A DNA stretch of 64,000 nt, taken from the NCBI RefSeq assembly GCF_000001735.4, contig NC_003075.7, positions 9,735,001 through 9,799,000 on the forward strand, read 5' to 3'. Both the position numbers and the translations under genes were made by a program. Source of the DNA: Arabidopsis thaliana (Eukaryota > Streptophyta > Magnoliopsida > Brassicales > Brassicaceae). Below, one piece after another: positions 24,405 to 36,495 of the stretch; positions within the stretch are counted from its first letter, which is position 1, and each line of letters begins with the position of its first letter. The notes under the pieces were generated by a model. That model did not search any database, was not told the origin of the DNA, and saw only the letters and a list, made by a program, of their open reading frames with translations.

Positions 24405-25211
24405 ATGTCGATGACGGCGGATTCTCAATCTGATTATGCTTTTCTTGAGTCCATACGACGACACTTACTAGGAGAATCGGAGCCGATACTCAGTGAGTCG
24501 ACAGCGAGTTCGGTTACTCAATCTTGTGTAACCGGTCAGAGCATTAAACCGGTGTACGGACGAAACCCTAGCTTTAGCAAACTGTATCCTTGCTTCACCG
24601 AGAGCTGGGGAGATTTGCCGTTGAAAGAAAACGATTCTGAGGATATGTTAGTTTACGGTATCCTCAACGACGCCTTTCACGGCGGTTGGGAGCCGTCTTC
24701 TTCGTCTTCCGACGAAGATCGTAGCTCTTTCCCGAGTGTTAAGATCGAGACTCCGGAGAGTTTCGCGGCGGTGGATTCTGTTCCGGTCAAGAAGGAGAAG
24801 ACGAGTCCTGTTTCGGCGGCGGTGACGGCGGCGAAGGGAAAGCATTATAGAGGAGTGAGACAAAGGCCGTGGGGGAAATTTGCGGCGGAGATTAGAGACC
24901 CGGCGAAGAACGGAGCTAGGGTTTGGTTAGGAACGTTTGAGACGGCGGAGGACGCGGCGTTGGCTTACGACAGAGCTGCTTTCAGGATGCGTGGTTCCCG
25001 CGCTTTGTTGAATTTTCCGTTGAGAGTTAATTCAGGAGAACCCGACCCGGTTCGAATCAAGTCCAAGAGATCTTCTTTTTCTTCTTCTAACGAGAACGGA
25101 GCTCCGAAGAAGAGGAGAACGGTGGCCGCCGGTGGTGGAATGGATAAGGGATTGACGGTGAAGTGCGAGGTTGTTGAAGTGGCACGTGGCGATCGTTTAT
25201 TGGTTTTATAA
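24405..25211 (+). CDS. ERF1A: Ethylene-responsive transcription factor 1A
   Basis: A single exon of 268 residues matches ERF1A (often called AtERF1). The AP2/ERF domain spans about 147-207 ([35 protein letters not shown]) and recognises GCC boxes as a transcriptional activator in ethylene, jasmonate and pathogen responses. The N-terminal [21 protein letters not shown] is the group IX conserved motif. Acidic and Ser-rich stretches (75-106) are probable activation regions, and PKKRR near 234 is a nuclear localisation signal. The start is fixed by the ATG at 24405, about 110 bases after a TATAAAT element. A later ATG gives the shorter MTADSQ form. It is divergent to ERF6. Confidence 0.98.
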   Translation: MSMTADSQSDYAFLESIRRHLLGESEPILSESTASSVTQSCVTGQSIKPVYGRNPSFSKLYPCFTESWGDLPLKENDSEDMLVYGILNDAFHGGWEPSSSSSDEDRSSFPSVKIETPESFAAVDSVPVKKEKTSPVSAAVTAAKGKHYRGVRQRPWGKFAAEIRDPAKNGARVWLGTFETAEDAALAYDRAAFRMRGSRALLNFPLRVNSGEPDPVRIKSKRSSFSSSNENGAPKKRRTVAAGGGMDKGLTVKCEVVEVARGDRLLVL

Positions 25212-26893
25212 TTTTGATTTTTCTTTGTTGGATGATTATATGATTCTTCAAAAAAGAAGAACGTTAATAAAAAAATTCGTTTATTATTATATTTAACCTT
25301 CCAATCATTCCATTTATTAGTGGAATCAAACTTTTTTCTAAAGAAAACTATAACATTCGTAGAAAACAAATCATATTCCAATTACAAGTGGGATCATTTT
25401 TGTTTAGGAAAATGATAACATTTGTGAGAAAATTCAATTTTCTGAATTTTTAATACATAGTAGAAGAAGATATGTAGACAGATACATATGTACAACACAT
25501 GAAATTTTTGACTTTCTGAAATAAATTAGTACAATCTTTGTTAATGCTTAAGCAAAAAACGTCACCACAGTTTTAATTAGTTGGTTCGTTAATAACTATT
25601 AGTGTTTTAAAATATTATTTTACAACTATTTTAAAATTTATCTGGTGTATTGTTGATGTTAACATTATATTTATTTTAGATGTATCAGTAGACAACCCAA
25701 TTATTGGAGAAAAAGACAGTCAAATAACTAACAAAAAACAACAACTAAATCAAACAAAAACTGATATAAACATACGACCAAACAGGAGATTCTGATAGAA
25801 AGATAACAGCTACAAATAGTAAAGAGATAGTCCCAAGACAACCATAAATAGTATCTTCGACTCTGTGCTTCAAAGGAGCTAGAGAGAATCCGCTGCTGCT
25901 ACTCTTACCTTGTGGGAGTTGCTGTTCAATATCATTCACAAAATCACATCCCAATCATATGTTTATTTATCCATCTCAGTGTGAAATATATGCAATTAAA
26001 AATGTATCACGATATATATATTCAGCTAAATTATCGATTAAAATTTATATATCTATCCACTTTTAAATTTCTTCAAACTCTTTCATGGAGGTTTAAAAGT
26101 CAGGAGATATATTTAGATATTTTTCTTGCATCATCTTCAATATCTCAACTCAACTAGAACATTGACTTAAATTAATTTTATTTTAATATTTGAAAGAGTT
26201 TTAGACGTAAACTCGAGCTTCTCTCCTGTCCACCGATGACTTTGAAAAGTCTAATAACTATCTTAATTAGAATGATTGCTTTCAAATAGTATGTATATAG
26301 GAAGATATATAAAGATATACCTGAATAATCTTGGTAACATTAGTAGCTCCATATGTTTAAACTTTTGGGGGATATCATACTAGCTAGGAGGAAGATAGGT
26401 CAGAAAATACAATTTTGAGGGCATCTTCTTCTAAGATAATTGCAAGCTGCACATCCTCTTATTGGATTCATTTCTTAGATATATACTTTTTTTTTTTGGA
26501 AAAGTATAGAATGATCTTGCTATTCGTTACCCTTAGTCTTATAGGTTAATTTATGTGTCGGTAGTTTCATTTTAAAGTGTAAAAATTACCAATTTCAATT
26601 CAACGGCTACTAAGGAACCACTCGTTGATCTCCTCTAAGAAATAAACAATATAATATCTTATTTTATCTTTGATTTTCAATATATTTGACATTTCAGTTA
26701 GTTAGAATATTGGTAGTGAGTACTATATTGACGATAACGATGATGTTGCCGGGAAAGCAATGTTTAGGATTTTTTATTGTCATTTTGATATTATAATTTT
26801 TTTTTTGAGTTAGTTAAAGATTAGGGACGAAAAAGATTAAAGATATAAGACGCTTTTTTATGCTACCATCACTCCGATCAAAAAACAAAAAGA
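25212..26893. other. Intergenic DNA downstream of ERF1A
   Basis: AT-rich. A minus-strand open frame at 25745-25954 has an organised look (polar N-terminus, then a hydrophobic segment) and a possible splice donor after PQ, but lacks an in-frame ATG. It may be a gene remnant. Nothing else recognised. Confidence 0.4.
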
Positions 26894-28813
26894 ACTAGAT
26901 TATAACCCGCACATATGTGCAAGGTTTTATATTTTAAGAAATATATTGAAATACATTTTTAGTGAAAGATATTATAGTTTGTAAATTATAATAAGCATAG
27001 AAAAGTATATAGTGTTATTTATGATAAAATAGATAATTTTTTTATTAATTTATATTATTTGTATTTTATTTGTATTTTGCATAGTAAATAGATTTTTGGA
27101 TTTGTTTCGATTTGCGGAATAATATAGAGATATTTAGAAAATCTGTGTACTTTTGTTAGTTTGATGTATATATAAATTGATTGTTTTTGTTTAAAATTTA
27201 ATCAATTAGATGATATAATGTAAAATTTACTCTGTGGTACACTGTTGGTCGATTTTTCTTGTAACTAAAAATTCAAATTTTAAGATATAGTTGTTTTATA
27301 AATATTGTTTATATTGTTTAGTGTTTAAGATTGTATAATTATGTTATAATTATTAACTAAGATTTCACTCATAGATTATCGTCCCATATTAATATCAACT
27401 CAAACTCGTTCCACCATATAACTTCATTCCGTAAAATGAAAAATTATTTTGTTATTTTTAAATATTGTTATTGTAATATATAAAAAATCGAGGGATTGAC
27501 ATGTGGTACATCTTGGATTAATATATTTAAAAATAATTTGCGATTTATAAATTTATGATATTGTAGTATATAAAACCGATTTTTAGTGTATACCTTTCAA
27601 TAAGATATAGTTTTTATAATTAAAGTATAATAGTATTTGGTTTTTATATGGTTAAGTAATAGTATTTGGTTTATTATAAACTAATAAATTTGTTGATTTT
27701 AGTTAAAAATAAAAAATCAAATTAAGTTATATTTGTTTTGTTTATTTTTTAAGATTGTATAACTATCATCTAGTTTCTTGTAATCTAATGTTGATCCTGA
27801 AAGAAAAATCCATAAGAATACGCATAAATGGATAGTAATATTAGGAGATAAACATCATTAGAACATGAAGTAATTTACTTATGAATCTCTATCTATTGTT
27901 CGAAAGAATCGATATTCTATATTGATTGTGAGGCAATGTGAATGTATGCATAACATTTATAATTATAAGAGATAGATTGTATGCAAAATTAGATTTTAAT
28001 TTGGATTCAATCTTAGCTTTACTGAAAAAACTAAGATTATACACTTGTAGTTTGATTGTTAATTTAAGAGTTTCACCTGTAGTATACTATCTTGTATTAA
28101 TATCGATCTAAACCCGTCAATTTTAGGATTTTCCAGCTTGTTAAAAATTGAATCACATCATACACATTAAAAATCTAATATCCTATTAATTATTGTAGTA
28201 TATAAGATTATAAATTTTCAATATAATATGTATGAAATTGAATATAAATATTTCAAATTATGACCTGTTACTCAGTAGAAAGTTTTCTTAAATCTATTTT
28301 CACCCGTTATAATATTTTTTCATGTATTGAACAGTTTATATTCGTTTTTAAAAATTTAAATTATGGCATATGCGAAAAAACTCTAATTATTTTTTTATAA
28401 TGATGATATTATTTTTTCGCAAAAATAGAATCATATAAAGATGAGAAGTTAACTATAATAATTAATAAAAAATTAATATGATAATTTAGATATCAAATCT
28501 AATTTATTAATTTTAATTGTTTACTTTTTTGGAAATTAATAATGTATTTCGTTTTTCTAATTAAATTAAATTAATTGAAATTTAGATATCAAATCTTATA
28601 TGTTGATTTTGATTGGTTAGTGTTTTTGGAAATTAAAAATGTATTTCGTTTTTTAATTAAATTTAATTAATTAAATTAGTATTTGACTTTTTAATCCTTA
28701 AACAGATAAATTAATTTACTATTTAAAATTTTATTTCTAATGGCATACCTATGTAATTATTTACAAAAAGTAAGATTACATTTAAAATGTACTTCCCAAA
28801 TAATATAGTAGGA
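26894..28813 (-). mobile_element. Non-autonomous Helitron, about 1.9 kb
   Basis: On the minus strand the 5' end at 28813 reads TCCTACTATATTATTTGGGA and the 3' end at 26894 reads TTATAATCTAGT, ending in CTAGT. A stem formed by CTTGCACATATGTGCGGG (G-U pairs allowed) lies 12 bases before the terminus. The base before the 5' TC is A and the base after CTAGT is T, the A/T host dinucleotide used by Helitrons. No terminal inverted repeats or target duplication, as expected. The interior is very AT-rich with no Rep-helicase coding and contains a 96-bp tandem duplication, so it is a non-autonomous ATREP-type element. Confidence 0.82.
28483..28676. repeat. 96-bp tandem duplication inside the Helitron
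   Basis: Copies beginning at 28483 and 28579 both open with AATTTAGATATCAAATCT and continue through TTTTTGGAAATTAA and ATGTATTTCGTTTTT. They are diverged by roughly 10-15 percent by eye, so older than the 112-bp array. Confidence 0.85.
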
Positions 28814-29375
28814 TAATTGGATCCCTATCACCATTATTTTTGTCAACTGTTAAATTTATACTTAGTCAACCCATTTTTAAATTTTTTAAACCTTGTACCT
28901 TTCACATTAGTTGTTTTATAAATAAAAAGATCAATTCAATGCTAACTATTTCGTTGGTCGGGTAGCATGCATATAGCTCACGGCCTCAATACCGAACACG
29001 AATTCGAATACCGACTATTGCTTATTGGGGAGGTGCTGGTCTCTGAAAGACGGTTTTTTATCCGCTCTTGTCTCGTCCATGAAGAATATGACCCTGGCCA
29101 TTAACTTCGCGTTAAACAAACAAAAGTGTGATTTATAACGTTGATCAAAAGCCAAAATGTAGTGTTACGTCTTAATATCCACATAGTTTTCACATACCTA
29201 TAATCAATATTCAATATGAGAAGTTATACATACAAACTCATCTAAACAGAACCCGAGAAAACAAAATTCCTAAGTTTATTGATAGTGAAAGCAAATTGTT
29301 CATATAAAATAGATAAGAAATTACTAGAGAAAAACACTATAGAATTGATATTGTTTATAAATAAAAAGAAGAGAT
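28814..29375. other. Intergenic DNA downstream of the DUF239 gene
   Basis: No gene. A GC-richer patch at 28955-29100 (GGTCGGGTAGCATGC, then CCGACTATTG) stands out from its surroundings but has no recognisable coding or RNA structure. The last 150 bases are probably the DUF239 3' untranslated region. Confidence 0.45.
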
Positions 29376-31315
29376 TTAATAAGGGCAAGGACCAGGCCCA
29401 CCATATGTAATGGTTTGTTGATCTTTCAAATAATTCAACCTAAAACAGTAGGGTTTTGGCGTATCAACAATCATCTCCAGCTCACTGATGGGATTGTTCT
29501 TGAAATTGGCATCAACATATTTCATGTCTTTAAAATACGAGGATTTACTTAGATCATTTCCCTTATCTGGAAACTTTCCGTTGCCCATCGGAGCACCTCC
29601 AACCGTTAGCCCGCCGTAACGGATTGTATCAGCTCCCAATCCTAAGTGTGAGAATAATTCCTTAGGCCAATATCCAACTAACGCACCAGAATTCATTAGC
29701 ATCCAATTTCCCGTAGGTCCATCCTGACAAATATTTCCAAATAACACTATGAACTTATTTGTATTATAGTTTCTTAATGATATTTCAAATGTAAATTAAG
29801 TATGTAACAATGGTCAATGGAGAATATCAAATTATAAGTACATGATAATGATGTGACTCGAAAATTTCAATATTATGATTACATCCTATTTTGTTATGTA
29901 AGAGTACAAATTAATTAAACCCAAAATCATTAATCTTAGCTTTCATTTAATAAATTATGTGTCAACAAAGAGAACAAGAAATCATTATTCTGTAAATGCC
30001 CAAATTGTTTAGTGAATGGTAAAACTGTAAAGTCCAAGAAAATCTCATTGTTAATTTTCTCAATTTCTATTTCTTCAGTACCACATAATGCACTTACTAC
30101 TATACTATAAACTTTAGTTAATTTAATATGTATATAGTATCATATGATTTACCCGAATAATAGATAGATTTGCAGCTACTTGTCGTCCACCATAAGTAGA
30201 TACTTGGTCAAAAGGTTTGCCAGGATACAGATCTGAAAAGTGTTGTATAAATCCTTTGCATACTGTATTATAACATCCCGTTTTATAAAATCCATCGTTC
30301 TATTCAAAACAAAAGAAAGATTTCTTTTATATATATTAAATTTAATGGAAATATATACACTATACATTATTTAATATTTTTGACATAAATTTTTTCACAG
30401 TTTTCTTACCGACCAATAAGTCGTGAAGTGAGTCTTGTTATCACCGTAAAACTTTGGTTCTATCTAAAAGCAAATGAAAAATAAAAAATTAGTGGTAGCC
30501 AAAGTAGGTTTTACCCTTCTTAAAATTTTGGTTTACAGGGGAAAAAATTGACTTGTTCTTGTGATGATGATATACCACATATTACCGTTTTAAAATGTAA
30601 GATAAATAGTAAATAGTATTGTTTTGCCCAATAAAAAATAGTAAATAGTATAGTAAAAAAGTGAATCGTAAAATGGCGAAACCGGAACAACACTCGTAAG
30701 CTAAATAAACATAAAATTGACAACTTACCGCCCAGCCAAATATAATGCAGTTGAGTCCTTGAGGAGCCCCTTTCTCAATCCAAATATTACTTCTTGTAGC
30801 TTTTCCACTGAACGTCGGATTATGTATGCTTAAGACTGCACTCGCACCATGGTATTTTTCACTTGCAAATTTTGTGTCAAGTGTTGCATGCTATAAACAA
30901 TGGGGCCAAATTTGTATATATTAGAAAGAAGAAGAAAATCAGTCATCAATTATTAGTTAACAGTTTCGATATTCGAAAATACATTAACGGCAACTTGAGC
31001 ATTAAGATTGTTGGCGTTGTTACGAAATTTCTGGATCGGGACCATCCCTCTCGGACATATAGTACTTCTCCTTGGTGAGCTCATAATCTACCAACAAAAA
31101 GTATTAAACAACTTAGTTACGAATTCACCAAATACATGAAAAACAAAAGTTTCGAATTGTACCTGGAGTTTGTGGTGTTTCAGTAAAGGATGTTGTAGTG
31201 AGGGCTGCTTGTAGAAATCGACACACTCGAAAAACTGATCATCCTTTGCATGAGTTGTTGCCACAAGATAGAAGAAGAAGAAAAGAGACAAGATCATTGA
31301 GTTTTGGAGATGCAT
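29376..31315 (-). CDS. DUF239/neprosin-like secreted protein
   Basis: Exons 31163-31315, 30962-31087, 30729-30890, 30410-30463, 30153-30299 and 29376-29723 keep frame and give 329 residues. The signal peptide is residues 1-23 (hydrophobic core LSLFFFFYLVATTHA). An N-terminal neprosin-activation-like part (RRSTICPRGMVPI) is followed by the DUF239 core: HGASAVLSI, IWIEKG, GDNKTHFTTYW, TGCYNTVCKGF, GPTGNWML, GYWPKELF and the C-terminal YGGPGPCPY. Family members are secreted carboxyl-terminal or glutamic peptidases related to neprosin, and many are uncharacterised. At 329 residues it is shorter than the usual 380-420. The exon 2 donor (GTTAAC) is weak, so that junction is the least certain. It is probably At4g17505. 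Confidence 0.85.
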
Positions 31316-32113
31316 GTTGATCACTTTTTCGTCGTATTTTTGAACTTATAAGATGTACTATATTTATATATGGTTCTAAAATTTTATCAATGTGGAAAAA
31401 ATCAGATAGATGTTATTTAGTATAGAAAGGAATCCTACGTAGGGAACATGTCAATAATGAGTACAATCATATAATTAAGTAATTCAGATTTGTTTCCAAA
31501 TTTTGGTGTAACGATTATTAGTATGAGAAAAATAAAGCAATGTAAAACATGAACAATGGAAACTAACAAATGTTAGAGCAAGATAAGCTGCTTCATTTTT
31601 ATGAGGAAAATTTCAGGATACAAATTTTCTCAGTTGATTTTTTCTTCATCCATTACCTTTTTCATTGAAGATTTTTTTCTTTATTAGTAGTATTTTCATA
31701 ACACATTCCTTTAAATGGTTAAGCATGGAAAGATTGCTATTACTGTAAAAGCAACCAAATGTATCATGTTGTAAATAGTTTTTTTTCTTCCTTCAATAAG
31801 TTTTTTTAATAGTTAGTAAATAGTTTTTTTTTTCTTGTATTAATTTTTAATTAGTACTTTCTCACAATCACACATAGATAACTAGTTATACTGGGAATTA
31901 TTGACTCTGCTTCCAAAACGCCATGAGACAATAATTCAATACGAATCTGATTTTGTGATTCGATTCATTTGTGTTACTGATCTAGGAATGCATTCTCTAA
32001 ACCATGATCATCAACTGTAATTTGTTCAGAACATTGAAAAACAGAATCCGAAGATATAAAATAGTCACAAACTCAAAAACAAGACTTAGGAGTTTCGGTT
32101 ATTTAAAAGACCC
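31316..32113. other. DUF239 promoter and UCH3 3' flank
   Basis: Minus-strand TATATTTATATA near 31358-31369 is a plausible DUF239 TATA element. 31900-32113 is the UCH3 3' flank; a diverged second copy of it occurs at 34030-34240. Confidence 0.5.
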
Positions 32114-33648
32114 TCAGGTTCTCTTAGAGATGGCTATCAGGTTGAAGTTGAGAGAGCCCGGATTCTTCTCGATCATCTTCTTTATCACTTTTGTTGCGTC
32201 CTGCGAAATTTAATATCACCCAAGATATACATCAAACAAATTCAAATGTTTACCAGTTTGTCTAAAACAAAACCATTGCATATTCACAGGATTCATTCAA
32301 CGTTCAGGTAAATCTACGCTCCAAGAATTAAGAGTTTTTATAGTACCTTCAGGAGGGTAGCTGGAGAGGAAGCACCGTGTGAAATCGGTCCTGCCTTTCT
32401 TCCATCAAGTTCATAGAGCTCACCTATATTATATGATCATGAAAGCAGGAGTGTCATAATTTAGTGTCAATTCTGAAGTGAGTTTGATTTCACTATTCTC
32501 ATTTTGGTGGTTGATGTGAGAATTTGTTACCTTCTACACAAGCTAAACAAATGAAATGCGTGTCTGCGTCTTCTGAAGCCTAAAGATGGATAAAAGTTAA
32601 TACCAATGTTAAAACAACCGTAACACCTAAACAAGTTACAGATACATAAGCATCAATGTGAGGTGAGAACTTACAGGTGTATCACCAGCTATAACAGCTA
32701 CAGAATGAGCATCTTCTATTTGACTGTCATTCTCGAGAAACTTGGCACGCTATCAAAATTTCCATAGAAACATTAGACGCAAAGCAAACACTCAGAATTG
32801 TAAATTAGATAGATAGATAAGATAGAGAAACACCTCCATAGGAGTCATGTTGGCAGTGGATTTGAAGAATCTATCCAAGAACGATCCGTCGGCTTAAAAA
32901 TAGCAAGGAGAATGTAACAATCAATAAGAATTCATATCCCACGATTAAAGAAGAAGCATGAATAGAGTATGAAAAACTCACAGAGTTTGATTTCAGAGGT
33001 AATATTCCCAATAGCATGAAGAAGACCAATGGTTCCACAAGCATTACCAACAGTTTGTTTCATAAAGTAAACTTTATCGCTATGCACCTACCAAATTCAT
33101 CAACACAGAACCAAAATAAGAACTAGATTACATAAACAAAGGATCCTTCTGATGTAGAACAAATAAGAAACTTACCTTTTCCTTAATTTCCTTGTCTTGC
33201 TCGATTCTCTCTTCTTCACTCTATAAAGCAAGATCACAAGGTATCAAATTGAATCAATACACAGAATCATAAATTGGGGTTCCATTGAAAAATCAAACAG
33301 AAGAGAACCTTTTTGGTGATTGGGTAAAGGAAGAGAACAGCAAGAACAGGCTTTGGAACCATCTCTAGAAGTTCATCGTCTAACCCATACACATCATTGC
33401 ACTCTGCTTCATCAGGGGCAAGACCAAGTCCCCAGAGATACTGTACATACCCGATAAGGAGGAAAAATACATAAATGACCTAGATTCTTCCCGATTTCGA
33501 AATTCCGGTGATCGGAGGAGTAATTTGCGGAAATAGAAGGGAAAATTGGAAAAATAGGAGAGTGGAGCAATACCTGATTCATAACATCTGGGTTAGATTC
33601 AAGTGGAAGCCATCTCTTAGATGAAGAACTCTCGCTTGCGGTCGCCAT
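32114..33648 (-). CDS. UCH3: Ubiquitin carboxyl-terminal hydrolase 3
   Basis: Nine exons: 33574-33648, 33309-33440, 33176-33220, 32982-33087, 32834-32892, 32675-32749, 32531-32579, 32347-32423 and 32114-32200. They give 234 residues, the usual UCH-L3-like length. The peptidase C12 catalytic set is complete: oxyanion Gln95, Cys101 in NACGTIG, His172 in DTHFICL and Asp187 in ELDGRK, with the same spacing as human UCH-L3. It removes small adducts or processes precursors from the ubiquitin C-terminus in cytosol and nucleus, and Arabidopsis UCH3 has been linked to circadian period at high temperature (recollection). A partial tandem copy lies immediately upstream at 34020-35330. Confidence 0.97.
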
Positions 33649-33776
33649 CTTAGGATCTTTCTCGTCACTATCGATCGAATTTTGCAGAAGAAATCAAAAT
33701 CCTTCTATAAGAAAACAACACTTCGGCTCCAAGATACGAATCCCTCAACATCCGATAATTATGCAATGGTTCCTAT

Positions 33777-33872
33777 CTATTAACGGGCCTGGCTCACTTT
33801 AATCCTTCTATTAACGGGCCTGACCCTCTTTAATCCTTCTATTAACGGGCCTGACCCACTTTAATCTGTCTA
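33777..33872. repeat. 31-bp promoter repeat, three copies, upstream of UCH3
   Basis: TAACGGGCCTG recurs at 33781, 33812 and 33843, each followed by an ACTTTAATC-like sequence: three 31-bp units with few differences. They start about 130 bases upstream of the UCH3 ATG. The GGGCC core resembles site II/TCP-type elements of housekeeping promoters, so this could be a multiplied cis-element. Confidence 0.9.
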
Positions 33873-34019
33873 TCCCCTTCGTATGCAATTGTTATTTTCA
33901 GTTGCCAACGAATCCAAGTTGTCCGATTTTGGTAGAAAGTAAGTCAACTAGTCAAGCATTTTAAACTCATTTGATCTCAATTGGTTAGCACTTGTACAAT
34001 AGTCAGGTGGTGAAATTAT

Positions 34020-35330
34020 GCCTTATTGCGTGTTATCCATGATTATCACTATCGACAATATGATTCGATTGTATGGTCCATTGATCTATAAATGTGGATT
34101 CTCTAAACCATGATTACCAACCGCATATTATAATTCGGAAACAAGAAAAGAAGATTCAGAATGTACAAAAAGAGAATCCGAGTAAGTCATTGACTCAGAA
34201 ACAAGACTTAGGAGCATTGCTTCTCTTAATAACAGCCTCAGGCACTCTTAGAGATGGCTGTCACATTGAAGTTGAGAGAACTCGGATTCTTCTCGATTAT
34301 CTTCTTTATCACTTTCGCTGCGTCCTACGAGGATAATATCAAAGCTATTCAAGTATATACCGGTTTGCATTTCCTGGATTCTTTCACCGTTTTGATAACT
34401 TTAAGCTTAAAGAGTGAAGGGTTTATACTACTTTGATAATTCTTAAGCTTATAGAGTGAAGTGTTTATAGTACATGCAATAAGGTAGCTGGAGAGGAAGT
34501 ACCATGTGAAACTGGTCCTGCCCTATCTCCATCAAGTTCATAGAGCTCACTTGCATTATATGGTAATAGAGTGTCACAGTTTAGTGCCAACTTGGAAGTG
34601 AGTTTCATTTTGGTGTTGATATGAATTTTTTTTACCATCTACACAAGCTAAACAAATGAAATGCGTGTCCACCTAGTCTGAAGCCTGAAGATGGGTAAAC
34701 ATAAAAAAACCAATGTAACATCTAAGTGAACAAGTCACAAATACATTAGCATCAACGGGAGGTGAGAAGTTACCGTTGTATCACCAGCTATAATAGCTAA
34801 AGAATGAGCATATATCTTCTATTTGACTGTCGCTCTCAAGAAACCTTGCTCGCTATCAAAATTTCCATAGACACACACATTAGACACGAAGCAAACACTC
34901 TAAGAAAGATCAAATATATAGGAGAAACAAAAGATAGAGAAACACCTCTATAGGAGTCATATTGGCAGTGGATTTGAAGAATCTATTCAGGAACGACCCC
35001 TCAGCTGAAATAAGAAATCAAAAGTGATAATCGATAAGGATTAATATCTTTAGATTAATGAAAGGAACAAATAGAAAGCCTGAATATAACTCACAGAGTT
35101 TGATCTCAAAGGTTATATTCTCAATAGCATGAAGAAGGCCAATGGTTCCACAAGCATTATCCACATTTTGTTTCATGAAGTAAACTTTATCACTATGCAC
35201 CTACCAAATTCATCAACACAGAGTATGAACGATACTTAACTACAAAGACAAGGGTTCTTTTTTCATAGAACAACCCAGATGTTTATCAGAGAGAAGCTCA
35301 TCCTTTCCTTGATTTCTTGGTTATATACAT
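34020..35330 (-). pseudogene. Partial UCH3 pseudogene lacking exons 1-2
   Basis: Exon-like blocks match UCH3 exons 4 to 9 in order: about 35095-35198, 34947-35006, 34775-34855, 34637-34687, 34480-34557 and 34255-34341, plus a scrap of exon 3 near 35295-35325 and the copied 3' flank at 34030-34240. The exon 4 copy keeps Cys in [12 protein letters not shown]. Lesions: the exon 7 copy has an in-frame TAG (TCAGACTAG), the exon 6 copy has a 4-base insertion (ATAT), the exon 8 copy has lost both consensus splice junctions, and exons 1-2 and a promoter are absent. The exon 9 copy remains open. It is a tandem DNA-level duplication, since introns are retained. Confidence 0.93.
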
Positions 35331-35344
35331 TATATATATAAAAA

Positions 35345-36124
35345 ATATGATTAATTTTGCTTAGAAATAATCTTCCTTTAAGAAAAAATGAAATATTTAC
35401 ATGAAAATCAACCAAAATGAAAGAATTTTTATACATTATATAAAAAATAATATTTTTGTTTCAATGTAGGTGGACAACTTTTATCCTATGTAGTTTAAAT
35501 TAACTGTGTATGGGGGTCAAAACTATAAAATACTAGGTCATTATAATTATTCCTAAGAAAAAAATATAGTTGTTTTTATTTTATTTTATAGAGGTCAATT
35601 GACCCCCATAATACTGCACTGCGTATATATGTTTTTGCATTCCGAATTTTGTTTTACCTCCGTATCATAGAGACTGAAATATATATCGGGTCTTGTTTAC
35701 ACAAAAAATCTTAAAAATAAATGAGGTTAATTATTATACAATATTTAAAATGAAGAGACGTATCCAGTAGCATATCTAGAAATTGTTGTTGTAGGGGTCA
35801 AAAGTTTTCTTTAATATATAAAATAATATACATTATAGATATTAAAAATATTCTTAATTTTGCTTAGAAATAATCTTCCCATAAAAAAATGAAATATTTA
35901 CATGAAAGTCAACCAAAATGAAATAATTTTTATACATTATATAAGATTAATATTTTTGTTTCAATGTATGTGGATAATTTTTATCCTATGTAGTTTAAAT
36001 TAACTATGTATGGAGTCAAAACAATATAAAATACTTAGTCATCATGATTATTCTTAAGAAAATATAGTTGATTTTTTTAATTTTATAGAGATCAATTGAT
36101 CCCCATAATACTATACTGTATATC
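35345..36124. repeat. Long direct repeat, about 275 bp each
   Basis: Copies at about 35345-35625 and 35848-36124, spaced 503 bases apart, share AATTTTGCTTAGAAATAATC, GTTTCAATGTA, TTTTATCCTATGTAGTTTAA and ATTGACCCCCATAATACT-like ends, with about 10 percent divergence. The intervening stretch also repeats GGGGTCAAAAG. The structure suggests two remnants of one transposon family. It begins exactly where UCH3 pseudogene similarity stops, so it may mark the duplication breakpoint. Confidence 0.8.
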
Positions 36125-36495
36125 TTTTTTCGTAGGATTTAGAATGGAAAACCTTTTGGAATAATTCACCAATTTACAATTCATTTTATGATTTTGCCAT
36201 CACAAACGACATCAGAGTAAATATGACTAACGGGCCCGGCCCAATAATTCAAGATTAGTTTTTTTTAAGGATTTCTAGGGTTTTTACTTTTTAGTATATT
36301 ATCTTCTTCTCTCTCTAACCCTCAGTTCTGTTAAGTACTTGGCTTCTAACAAACGCTGTCTGAATCATATTTCGATTCTGATTTTTCTTCATGGATTCGT
36401 ATAGCCAATAAGTTTTTTCAATATTCAAAACAAAAACCCCATCAAAATAATCTCCGGACCAGTTTCTCTTTCGATTCAGTCGGACCGGAAAAACA
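36125..36495 (+). promoter_or_regulatory. RGG gene promoter with site II and telo-box motifs
   Basis: CGGGCCCGGCCCAATAATTC at 36233-36252 contains GGCCCAAT, and CTAGGGTTTTTA near 36276 carries the telo-box AAACCCTA on the opposite strand. Together they are typical of Arabidopsis translation-related genes. A CT-rich tract at 36303-36318 and an approximately 180-base leader follow. Confidence 0.6.

Noticed and set aside
26881-28960. Possibility of coding exons in the AT-rich stretch next to DUF239
   Set aside because: Stops occur in every frame at short intervals; Helitron termini explain the block.
35345-36124. Solo LTR pair / LTR retrotransposon
   Set aside because: The direct repeats are only 503 bases apart with no primer binding site, polypurine tract or coding interior, and ends do not read TG...CA.
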